A DNA stretch of 64,000 nt from Bacteroidota bacterium (GTDB taxonomy: Bacteria; Bacteroidota; Bacteroidia; Bacteroidales; TTA-H9): assembly GCA_003250395.1 (NCBI GenBank), contig QKGM01000008.1, forward strand, positions 1 to 64,000. Reading direction: 5' to 3'. Positions 1 through 8,023 of this stretch are shown here, piece by piece. Position 1 is the stretch's first letter. Every line of letters starts with the position of its first letter. The position numbers and the translations under genes were made by a program. The notes below the pieces were generated by a model. The model was not told the origin of the DNA and made no database searches. It saw only the letters and a list, made by a program, of their open reading frames with translations.

Positions 1-440
1 TGTGTAACTCTGTGTAATAAGGCTTTGACATTGACTTTAACTTTAACCTTAACCTTGACTTTGATTTAAACATTGGCATTGCTTTGCTGGCGCGTGATGT
101 TTGCATCGCTATAGTTACACGGAGTACCACGGAGAGCCACAGAGAACCACAGAGTAAAGAATGAACTTTGAAATCAGATATGGATCTAAGGTCTCTATCC
201 AAAGCCAACCCCAAAGTCAACGCTATTAACATTGACTTGCCGGCCCGGAATATTGACGATGTGATTGTTTCACGGAGAACCAAGTAGAACCAAGGAGTGG
301 AAAAATTTCTTCTCTGTGTAACTCTGTGTCTTCTCTGTGTAGCTCTGTGTAATAAGGCTTTGACATTGACATTGACATTGACTTTAACATTGACTTGCCG
401 GCCCGGAATATTGACGATATGATTGTTTCACGGAGAACCA
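1..440. repeat. Hexanucleotide array with CACAGAG-type modules
   Basis: Runs of TTGACN/TTAACN hexamers (about 25-66 and 357-400) alternate with modules rich in CACAGAG/CTCTGTG (about 118-155 and 308-350). A module reading CTTGCCGGCCCGGAATATTGACGA-like sequence and then TTTCACGGAGAACCAA occurs twice, near 235 and near 393. The hexamers are imperfect and share only the pattern TTRRCN. Open reading frames here are by-products of the repeat. This looks like the same repeat family as at 2.8-3.8 kb and 7.7-8.75 kb. Confidence 0.75.
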
Positions 441-446
441 ATGAGG

Positions 447-818
447 TTAATATTTATATCTTTTAATTCCATTTTTAAGTATTGTCACATTAAAATTTAT
501 AAGTAGCCCTGTTTTCTTTGAGGCAAACTTCATATAAGTCAATATCTACGCTTCGTGAACCGGATTAAAACCATCAACTGTTTTTAATTCAATTACCACC
601 GCATCTTCGACCAGAATATCAATCCGGTATCCACAATCTAATTTGATATCTCTATAGACCACTGGAACCGCTACTTGTCTTTCTGTTTTTAATCCTTTGT
701 CCCTCAGTTCGAAAACCAGGCACTCTTCATACGCTGATTCCAAAAGCCCAGGACCAAGGTTTTTATGTACCTCTATTGCACAACCAATTATTATTTCTGT
801 GATTTGGTTTGTTTCCAT
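447..818 (-). pseudogene. GxxExxY protein gene interrupted by an amber codon
   Basis: The first 90 codons encode a GxxExxY-family protein (a PD-(D/E)xK-like fold of unknown role): the [13 protein letters not shown] signature is at residues 22-34 and the nuclease-like RIDILVED...VIELK segment follows. The open frame ends at TAG (546-548), exactly where the family normally has Gln after VHEA. Reading on in the same frame gives ILTYMKFASKKTGLLINFN and more, which is the expected family C-terminus, up to TAA at 447-449. That totals about 123 codons, the usual family length. One C-to-T change (CAG to TAG) therefore explains the truncation. The gene is either a recent pseudogene or is translated by suppression; I favour pseudogene. 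A hexamer/CACAGAG array lies directly downstream. Confidence 0.85.
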
Positions 819-848
819 ATCATTTTATTTATTACCCATAATTCATAT

Positions 849-2066
849 TTAATTTTGAGGAACTAATTTGTTTACTATCAATTTTTTCAAATAATCCGGA
901 TTCAGGTTGTCTGAATACTCATCCATACCGTTATCCGTCGCGTAGACCTTACCTTCCCTGGGTAAACCCTTGCCCCGATATTCCCAGGCAAAATTGCCGG
1001 CAGGTCGTATACGGATGCTGTGCTTTGTAGAATACCTCCGTGGAGGAAGTGGTACTTTGAAATTAAAACCCCCGTTCAGAACCCCGCCCGACCGAATCCC
1101 ATAAAATCCTATGGAGATTTCCCCTAATTGCCTGTACACATCGAACCGCCATCCTTTGTCTTTATCCAGAAACCTGCCGTAACCTGCCCTGAATGTCAGA
1201 TCGTATCTGGCCCAACGATAGCTTGCATCGGCAAACCATGTCAGGAGGCTTGCTTCTGTATAAGTCCATCGTCCATCCATAACACTGGCTTCTCCTGTAC
1301 ACCCGATTCGGAATCCTGCCGATACCTTACCATTATTGGTAAACTTTCTTGTTTCCAGATCAATTCCATAACGATTGCGGGTAAAATAACCTGCTGTTGC
1401 CGATGTGAAGATGTTAAATGGCAATCGTAAGGTCTGGGTGAGGGTCAATAATCCCGGCCTGATATAGTCACCTGCTTTTTCCAGATCATTTTGTAAAGGG
1501 ATGATGACCTGCGCGGTCAGATTCATCCCGTGCCAGAGTGATACATTCAAAGCTGGTGCAATATTTACCTGTGATTCGAGAGGATCGGAAAAGTTACCAA
1601 ACTGAGCATGAAATTGTGGATGAACAACTATATCAAATTTATTAAATGACGGGTTCTTCAACGTTGTCCTTAAGTATTGATGCTGATAATAGCTCACTTT
1701 TACTGCCGTTGAGAATTCATCCCTGTTTATTTCTCCGTTGATATACTGAAGGTAAGCTGATTTGCTGATCACACAGGTAATAACAGGAATCCCTTTTTTA
1801 TGGCCAATAAGACATAGAATGGTGCTGTCGGATAGTTGCCTCATGGTTTGATCTGTGATTTCAGCCATCGCGACAGCTTCCCAACGATAGACCCTGTTTT
1901 CGTAGCCGAGATACAGTGTGTCGTTTGCAAAACCAGCCGAAACATTTTCATAACCCAGATTTGTAAGCTTATTTCTTATGTCGGTAATATTGGGTATCGT
2001 ATCGGCAATACAGATGGTCGATAAAACGGTGGACAGGGTAATAGCTATTATCAGATTGATTCTCAT
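849..2066 (-). CDS. YjbH-like outer-membrane beta-barrel protein
   Basis: The 405-residue protein starts with a Sec signal peptide (about residues 1-21, ending near ICIAD). Alternating aromatic/polar strands and a final barrel-like section suggest an outer-membrane location. Two stretches resemble the YjbH (DUF940) family, which takes part in exopolysaccharide export or assembly in proteobacteria: RPGLLTLTQTLRLPFN near residues 200-215, and AGYGRFLDKDKG followed by a strand pair and a VPLPPRR segment. It is shorter than E. coli YjbH (about 700 residues). The exopolysaccharide cluster from 8.8 kb would suit such a role, but the Argonaute operon and repeats lie between. Family assignment is tentative; outer-membrane export is fairly safe. 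Confidence 0.6.
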   Translation of the reverse strand: MRINLIIAITLSTVLSTICIADTIPNITDIRNKLTNLGYENVSAGFANDTLYLGYENRVYRWEAVAMAEITDQTMRQLSDSTILCLIGHKKGIPVITCVISKSAYLQYINGEINRDEFSTAVKVSYYQHQYLRTTLKNPSFNKFDIVVHPQFHAQFGNFSDPLESQVNIAPALNVSLWHGMNLTAQVIIPLQNDLEKAGDYIRPGLLTLTQTLRLPFNIFTSATAGYFTRNRYGIDLETRKFTNNGKVSAGFRIGCTGEASVMDGRWTYTEASLLTWFADASYRWARYDLTFRAGYGRFLDKDKGWRFDVYRQLGEISIGFYGIRSGGVLNGGFNFKVPLPPRRYSTKHSIRIRPAGNFAWEYRGKGLPREGKVYATDNGMDEYSDNLNPDYLKKLIVNKLVPQN

Positions 2067-2809
2067 ATGTATTTGTATATCAGTGATCTTTAAATAGCCG
2101 TGATGTATATATATGCCTTTATCAATGGGTTTTACATTAGGAGTTTTGTTACCGGTCTTTTCGATTGCCCGAAGGATTTGATTAAGAGCTCAATGTTGGT
2201 GACTACCATTATAGGTTCTGGTTGCTAATAGAATGAATGTCATCTTGCTGGTAACCATGGTTCTGAAGAGCTGTGAGAAGTTGCTTTATACTTAATCGGG
2301 AGTTTGTATTCTCTTAAGTAAATACCTCCTTTTTTTGATCGTATTTTAGATTAATCAATATGGTTGATATCTACACGTGCTCTTAATTGCAATACATGGA
2401 ATTATGAATCGGTTTGCGAAGATGTAATAAAGTTTTTCCCATGCGCTGAGTCAATCTTAAGAATTGTCAGATATTGGAATCAAGGATGGTAGAATAAGGC
2501 TGATCTCTCCTGAAGTCAGGATTGTATCTCCATGTAGAAGTATGACATCAATAAAGAATTATCTGTCCGTTGCAGTATGGATGCTTCAGTTTAAATTGTC
2601 TGATTTGCAACATTTAAAATAAGAAGCTATCACCTATAGAATTCTCACATAATTAGAAGTGGCTCTAAAGATAGGTCAATTCCGGCTGAAAGTCAAGTGT
2701 TGTCTTTTGGAATTCAGTAATATAGTTACATATTATATATGTAGATGGGTTTGTTGTGTTGAGTTTTATAGCAGATGATGCGGTTATAACTACGAAGAAC
2801 CAAGAAGTA
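2067..2809. other. Gene-poor spacer, nothing recognised
   Basis: About 740 AT-rich bases upstream of the YjbH-like gene. I see no convincing coding sequence, RNA gene or repeat. The promoter of the 849-2066 gene should lie at its left edge on the minus strand, but no clear TAnnTTTG box was found. Confidence 0.5.
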
Positions 2810-3840
2810 TATAAATTCTCTCTTTGCACAACTCAAGGTAAAAAAGCTTTGACATTAACAATGACTTTGGCGTTGGCGATGGCATTGGCTTTACATTGAC
2901 TTTAACAATGACTTTGGCGTTGGCATTGGTATTGGCTTGCTGGCGCGTGATTTTAGCCGCATGATAATTTTACAGATTACCACATAGTTAAGAGTAATTT
3001 TGCTTGTAATCATATCTTGATCTATTGTTGCTATCAGAAGCCAAAGCTAAAGCTAATGCTATAGTTAAGGTCAAAGTCAAAGTCCCCCCATATTTATTAA
3101 CCTTGACATTAACAATGACTTTGGCGTTGGCATTGGCATTGGCTGGCTGGCGCGTGATTTTAGCCGCATGATAATTTTACAGATTACCACATAGTTAAGA
3201 GTATTTTTGCTTGTAATCATATCTTGATCTGTTGTTGCTATCAGAAGCCAAAGCCAAAGCTAATGCTATAGTTAAGGTCAAAGTCAAAGTCCCCCCATAT
3301 TTATTAACCTTAACATTAACATTGACTTTGGCGTTGGCATTGGCATTGGCTGGCGCAAGATGTTGGCAGCGCGATAGTTTCATAGAGAACAACAGAAAAC
3401 CATAGAGTTAAGAAAATATGCTTTGTGTGTTACAAATGAGTCGGTTGCGTGAGCTTTTCCCTGGGGCCTCTATAGCCAAAGCTAAAGCTAATGCTATAGT
3501 TAAGGTCAAAGTCAAAGTCCCCCCATATTTATTAACCTTGACATTAACAATGACTTTGGCGTTGGCATTGGCTTTGGCTCTATATTGACTTTAACTTTAA
3601 CAATGACTTTGGCGTTGGCATTGGCATTGGCTGGCTGGCGCGTGATTTTAGCCGCATGATAATTTTACAGATTACCACATAGTTAAGAGTAATTTTGCTT
3701 GTAATCATATCTTGATCTATTGTAGCTATCAGAAGCCAAGGCCAAAGCCAAAGCTAATGCCATAGTCAAGGTCATAGTCAAGGTCAAAGTCAAAGTCAAA
3801 GTCAACCTCAAAGCCACCGCCACCGCCATCTGCTCTCTTC
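2810..3840. repeat. Hexanucleotide inverted arrays with repeated spacer module
   Basis: Several composite units follow one another. Each has a GYYAAN array (AAAGCTAATGCTATAGTTAAGG...), a short centre CCCCCCATATTTATTAACC, then a TTRRCN array (TTGACATTAACAATGACTTTGG...), so the two halves are imperfect inverted repeats able to form a long G.U-rich hairpin. Between units is a module beginning TGGCGCGTGATTTTAGCCGC, at 2941, 3148 and 3636. A second module type (GCGCAAGATGTTG..., GAGTCGGTTGCGT) is near 3354-3470. The last array runs to within about 10 bp of the Argonaute stop codon, so it would lie in that gene's 3' untranslated region. Frames across it encode only dipeptide repeats and are not genes. 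Confidence 0.8.
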
Positions 3841-3844
3841 CCCT

Positions 3845-5929
3845 CTATAAAAACCACAACCTCGTTCTGCCGATTTCCTCATCCAGTGCTAACCGGCCGA
3901 GGAACGGAAAAACTGATAATAACAGGTCGGGCAGCTCAACCGATACCGGTAACCGTACCTGGTTCCTCATACGAAAGTTTATCAGGCAAAATTTGTAAAC
4001 CTGTTGTATTACCTCCCCGACTACTTTATTATCGAGATAACCTATACGGTTTGAGATGAGTTTTATCTTCAACTGAAGAGATGAAGATGTTTGATAACCA
4101 TGGTTTCCCGGATCGTTGCCATTAACAAACAGCAGGTAGGTGTTGGGTTTGATTTTTATATACGTACCGTCGGGTGGCAGGTACTGAGCATGGGCAGGGT
4201 TATGTATCCGGATCTTTTTCCCGCGGGGATGGCTGATGCCAACCAGCACAACCGGCAAATCATGTTCAACATCACCCAGGAAATCATCCAGCAGGTCGGA
4301 AATACGCCCTTTGATCTTCTTATGGTAATGGATCACCACCCTGCTTAAACGCGGGTACTCCTTCCTGTAATCGGTAATTGCTTCAAGAAGCGAGGCACGT
4401 AACAGCCAGTCGGGAGGATCGGGCCAAACATCAAACGACCGGCATACACCTGTCGTTTCAAATACAAAGACCGATGCTGCATCAGTGGAGGCAGTTTGTG
4501 ATAACCCTGTTTTGCTTGCTGACGGATTTGATGAAGTTGTGCCGGATGCCATTCCTACGACTATTTCCTTGTTTGCTGCAACAGGCAGGTGCCATGGAAT
4601 TCCACCCAGTTTAACAACAAGGGCAATAGCCATATCTGTGAGAACCTCTTCGGTGCGGGTGCTGTTTAATGATGCAATCTCGATGGTGTGCAAGGTAACA
4701 CCTCTTGTCAGGAGCTGTCCTGCCAGTTCGTAACGGAACGAAAATACCCCGTCTTTCCCGTTTGGCGATACTTGAGGTGCCAGGTACACTGCAAAGTAGG
4801 TCTGAGCGGGATCGGGTACCATTGGCTGAACCTCCCAGGCTGGTATTTCTTCCTGAGGTAACAGGTCGCTAAGAACGAGGTTGAGCGTCTGGTCCCATAC
4901 CATTGGAAGCCGGGTCAGCCTGGTGATTTGCTTTTGTCCTTCGGCGCAACAACACATCTTGATGAACTTTTCGGCCATTGCCTTATCTGACTGGTGACAG
5001 ATCACGAAGATACGAACATGACGGCAGGGCGGGAGAGAGGCAGGGCCGTATGACATTAGCCCGTGGAGGATATCAGTATCGGGATGGTTCTGTCCGAACC
5101 ACAGCGTTCGGTCATGGTTTTTAAGGATAAATTGCCGCGATCCCGGTACAGGCAGCCAGTGTCCGGTGTGTGGAATTATATTTCTGAAAGCCTGAGTGTT
5201 GAGGTATTTGCTGAAGAAATCATCAAGATGCCGGCCGACCCCGGCAGATGAAGAATCCTCCGGGTTTTCGTTTGGACTGATTCCCATTACTTCTCCCAGT
5301 CCCGGGTTATAAACCGGGAACACCTTCCTGAGACTATAGCGCACTTCTTCCGGTAACTCATCGTAACGGAGGACTTCATAGTTGTAGACTACCCACGTGA
5401 GACATCGCGGATCGAGTCTCCGCTCGTACACTAATCTCTCAACACTAATGCCTGCCAGCCACGTCCGCCCTTTGAAAATCACCCTGAGACGGGGTTTCCC
5501 ATGTTCATAGTCAGTTGCAACCTGTAACCTGAATCTGAGAAAACTGTGCAGATCAGGGGCACCCGGTGTCTTGCCCGCTGCAACCCAATATTCGTTACCG
5601 TGGTTCATGTCGGTTTTGTAAAACCTGACCAAAGGGGCAAGGTGTTCATGGATTTTATTGTGGTACCAGCACCGCATCAGTACAGGATAATGGACAGGTT
5701 CAAATTCAACCGGGAAGCCATCCTCCTGTGTACCGGAAAAATCAACCCAAATGAAAGGCGTCGCCCCGGAGAGGTTGGGAAATGCTTTCAGAATACTATG
5801 GGGCAGAAAGGAATAGTTTAATTGAACACCATTTTTGATTTTTTCCCCAAAGAGGTTTACTTTGATCAGGTGTTGCAAGTGGGCGAACGGTAGTTGGTTG
5901 CTGAAGAGAGGAGGGAGTGGTGTTGGCAT
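3845..5929 (-). CDS. Prokaryotic Argonaute (PIWI protein), probably catalytically inactive
   Basis: The 694-residue protein has an Argonaute C-terminal half. A MID-like region spans about residues 300-437. The hallmark KLGGIPWHLP comes next (440-449), then PIWI strands VVGMASG (457-463) and VVIHYHKK (531-538), and a C-terminal LPVSVELPDLL helix (660-670) with an aromatic/hydrophobic end (WFL). Residues 1-300 look like N/L1/L2 modules with little room for a full PAZ domain. The acidic residues expected in active PIWI domains are not visible: the first strand has no Asp (VVGMASG instead of the usual GxDxS) and the third reads IHYHKK instead of IHRDG. By family knowledge such proteins bind a guide and its target without cutting and signal through a partner. 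The partner here is presumably the HTH protein encoded 24 bp upstream on the same strand. Confidence 0.8.
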   Translation of the reverse strand: MPTPLPPLFSNQLPFAHLQHLIKVNLFGEKIKNGVQLNYSFLPHSILKAFPNLSGATPFIWVDFSGTQEDGFPVEFEPVHYPVLMRCWYHNKIHEHLAPLVRFYKTDMNHGNEYWVAAGKTPGAPDLHSFLRFRLQVATDYEHGKPRLRVIFKGRTWLAGISVERLVYERRLDPRCLTWVVYNYEVLRYDELPEEVRYSLRKVFPVYNPGLGEVMGISPNENPEDSSSAGVGRHLDDFFSKYLNTQAFRNIIPHTGHWLPVPGSRQFILKNHDRTLWFGQNHPDTDILHGLMSYGPASLPPCRHVRIFVICHQSDKAMAEKFIKMCCCAEGQKQITRLTRLPMVWDQTLNLVLSDLLPQEEIPAWEVQPMVPDPAQTYFAVYLAPQVSPNGKDGVFSFRYELAGQLLTRGVTLHTIEIASLNSTRTEEVLTDMAIALVVKLGGIPWHLPVAANKEIVVGMASGTTSSNPSASKTGLSQTASTDAASVFVFETTGVCRSFDVWPDPPDWLLRASLLEAITDYRKEYPRLSRVVIHYHKKIKGRISDLLDDFLGDVEHDLPVVLVGISHPRGKKIRIHNPAHAQYLPPDGTYIKIKPNTYLLFVNGNDPGNHGYQTSSSLQLKIKLISNRIGYLDNKVVGEVIQQVYKFCLINFRMRNQVRLPVSVELPDLLLSVFPFLGRLALDEEIGRTRLWFL

Positions 5930-5953
5930 TGAGTTCGGTATTGGTAATCGGAA

Positions 5954-6943
5954 TTAATTCTCAGGCTTTTTAAATCTGTTTATTACCTCAATCACCTCCT
6001 CTTTATTATACTCAAATCTTCGGCCTGTCTGGCGGCATTTCACCAGTAAACCGCTTGTTCGCCAATAGGTGAGTGTTGTACGGGCAATACCATAACGTTT
6101 AAGAATTTCTCCCGGGCGCAGGTATTGGGTGGTTGTTTCAGTTGAATTACTGCTCCTGCCAAGTTCAATAATCCCGTCCTTCAGTCTGGCCAGATCAAGT
6201 TTAACCTCATTGGCAATAGTCAGAAAATCTTCTGTCGAACAGATTTTGTTTTTCTCTCTAGACCGGCTTTCAGCAGCAGTGACCAGGGTTAGCAAACCGG
6301 CGAGTGCTTCGCGGGTATTTTCGACTCCTGCCGGCCAGTAATCCGGCATGTAGAGTCGTTTTAATGCCTCGTCTGCTGCATCTTTCATTTCGGTGGATTT
6401 TTGTTCTTTCGGCAGGGAGAGTGAGATTAACAGCAAAGCGAATGTGACGAACATATCGAAGTAAGTGAGGGTGGTCAGATATTCGTGATGTTGTATGGCT
6501 ATGTGAACCAGGTCGTGATGGTATTGGATCAGCCGGCGGGTTAACCTGTGGGTGTAGAGCAGGTAGAGTTCCCCTAAATAAATGTCTTTACGCGCCGATT
6601 CGAGGTGTGCCATCATTCGTTCAATGGTAAAGCCCATGATGAGAAAGGGGAGCCGTTCCGATTCCTTCTTTGGGGCACAGCAGAGAATCAGGTCGCGAAG
6701 CTTCCCTGATACTTTTTTTGAAGGAGGTGCCAGCGAAAATGCATGCCACTCGGCTAATAGTTTCGGTACAGCAGGAATTGATAAGGCCGCCATTCCCCGT
6801 GGAAGGTCGTGAAAAAAGATCTCCCCGGTAAGCGAAAAGTCGGACGGGAGTTGCCGGATGATGGTAAGCGGCCTGTATTCCGGTTTGAAAACATCCGTCC
6901 ATGGTGCAAGAGAACCGTAAAAGAGGTGTTGCAGGGTAATCAT
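5954..6943 (-). CDS. Argonaute-operon partner: unknown N-terminal domain plus excisionase/MerR-type HTH
   Basis: The 329-residue protein is first in the operon; its stop lies 24 bp before the Argonaute start. Residues about 273-325 form a helix-turn-helix of the excisionase/MerR type (YLRPGEILKRYGIARTTLTYW, then a GRRFEY wing), which predicts DNA binding. Residues 1-260 are mostly helical, with His-rich stretches (YHHDLVHIAIQHHEYL near 141-156) and a hydrophobic helix (about 159-177) that could be membrane-spanning or buried. I do not recognise this domain. It is not a TIR, SIR2, DREN-type nuclease or APAZ domain as far as I can see. It could be an effector, a guide-loading factor or an autoregulator. 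The gene call is strong; the function is unknown. Confidence 0.8.
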   Translation of the reverse strand: MITLQHLFYGSLAPWTDVFKPEYRPLTIIRQLPSDFSLTGEIFFHDLPRGMAALSIPAVPKLLAEWHAFSLAPPSKKVSGKLRDLILCCAPKKESERLPFLIMGFTIERMMAHLESARKDIYLGELYLLYTHRLTRRLIQYHHDLVHIAIQHHEYLTTLTYFDMFVTFALLLISLSLPKEQKSTEMKDAADEALKRLYMPDYWPAGVENTREALAGLLTLVTAAESRSREKNKICSTEDFLTIANEVKLDLARLKDGIIELGRSSNSTETTTQYLRPGEILKRYGIARTTLTYWRTSGLLVKCRQTGRRFEYNKEEVIEVINRFKKPEN

Positions 6944-6955
6944 ACTTCTATGATT

Positions 6956-7231
6956 TTAATAACCGACACTGAGAATCAATACAAAAATCGTGCTAACCTG
7001 AATTCTCGCTCTGGTGAAAGTTGATCTTAATACCGGTTTTGTAGCAGCAGATGAAGGGCGGTGCAGGGATTTATTCACAATTGTGAACCTGAGCCGACAA
7101 GCCACCTGAATTTCTGGTTTAACCTCGTTACAGGATGCAGGGAACTCCCTTTGGATATCGATCCCCACAACAGTCACGCTGGCTGGTTCACCTTTAACAT
7201 CCCCGGGGATGTTTTTTTTAATTTTACCCAT
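6956..7231 (-). CDS. Possible small protein upstream of the Argonaute operon
   Basis: A 91-codon frame starting at the MGKIKKNIPGD methionine ends 12 bp before the HTH gene start, on the same strand; an upstream start at 7327 would give 123 codons. The composition is balanced (VTVVGIDIQREFP, VACRLRFTIVNKSL) and not made of repeats, but no family is recognised. It could equally be leader sequence. Gene status is doubtful. Confidence 0.25.
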   Translation of the reverse strand: MGKIKKNIPGDVKGEPASVTVVGIDIQREFPASCNEVKPEIQVACRLRFTIVNKSLHRPSSAATKPVLRSTFTRARIQVSTIFVLILSVGY

Positions 7232-7329
7232 TGCTTTAAATTTTTGAGGTGAATAACTCAGTGAATTTCTGTGACCGGCTTTCGGGTATTCACCGGCCCA
7301 GGATCTCCTCTGGCAAATTCCTGGCAAAT

Positions 7330-7650
7330 GGGGAAAAATTGTTCGAACTGTTCAAAGATTAGTTCAATTTTCTTTAAAAATTTACATACGGCAAAATGAC
7401 CTGTATAATTGAATGTGTGGTATAAATATCAGTATGTAAGTAATTTATCACCCGGAATGAAAGATAAATGCACTCTGTGGCCTGAGATGGATTTTATCCT
7501 TTTGTTCGAACTTCGTTCAATGAATCCGAAAGAATCTCCTTTTTTGAAAGATTTCGTTCGAAATTCGTTCATTGGAGAAATAGTAACAAGAAGTCACGTT
7601 TAGAACAGGCTGATAATCAAGTGAAAGATAGACCAAAGATAGACCAAAGT
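7330..7650. repeat. GTTCGAAC-type dyads and a short 11-bp repeat
   Basis: Three clusters of GTTCGAA/TTCGAAC half-sites lie upstream of the Argonaute operon: 7341-7368, 7504-7521 (GTTCGAACTTC then GTTCAATGAAT, 11-bp spacing) and 7556-7572 (GTTCGAAATTC then GTTCATTGGAG, again 11 bp). At 7624-7645 the 11-mer AAAGATAGACC is repeated twice in tandem. They could be operator sites for the HTH protein or remains of a repeat family. No gene is convincing in 7330-7720. Confidence 0.5.
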
Positions 7651-7719
7651 TTTATCTGAGAGGGAGCGGAGCCTTTTGGCGGGTATCTTTTGGGCGGGTT
7701 TTCAGTAAGTTAGGGGAAG

Positions 7720-8023
7720 CATTGGCGATGGCTTTACGTTGACTTTAACATTGGCATTAACTTTAATATTGGCTTTGGCATTGGCATTGGCTATGGCTTT
7801 ACTTTGACTTTAACATTAACATTAACATTAACATTGGCATTGGCTTTGGCATTGGCTTGCTGGCGCGTGATTTTAGCCGCTTGATAATTTTAAAGATAAC
7901 CATATTGTTAAAAGTAATTTTGCTTGTAATCAGATATTTACCCATTAGTGGTTATCTGGAGCTAAAGCCAACGCCAAAGCCAAAGTTCCCCCATATTTAT
8001 TAACTTTGACATTAACCTTGACC
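7720..8023. repeat. Hexanucleotide arrays and a direct copy of the left-flank module
   Basis: TTRRCN hexamers run at about 7730-7858. A copy of the TGGCGCGTGATTTTAGCCGC module starts at 7861, in the same orientation as those at 2941, 3148 and 3636. GYYAAN hexamers and a CCCCCATATTTATTAAC centre follow. The Argonaute operon therefore sits between direct copies of one repeat unit. Confidence 0.75.

Noticed and set aside
255-275. parS-like GTTTCACGGAGAAC
   Set aside because: Only a GTTTCAC half is present, not the palindromic GTTTCACGTGAAAC; it belongs to a repeat module.
226-441. 71-codon minus-strand frame in the first repeat block
   Set aside because: Consists of KSMSMSMSK and TELHRED repeats made by hexamers and CACAGAG modules.
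3195-3392. 65-codon frame with ANANANAK / VNVNVKV / TLTLTL dipeptide runs
   Set aside because: It is a direct translation of the hexanucleotide array, antisense and sense, with no family resemblance and no gene context.
7409-7603. 64-codon plus-strand frame
   Set aside because: Runs across the GTTCGAAC dyads, has no recognisable family and no supporting context.
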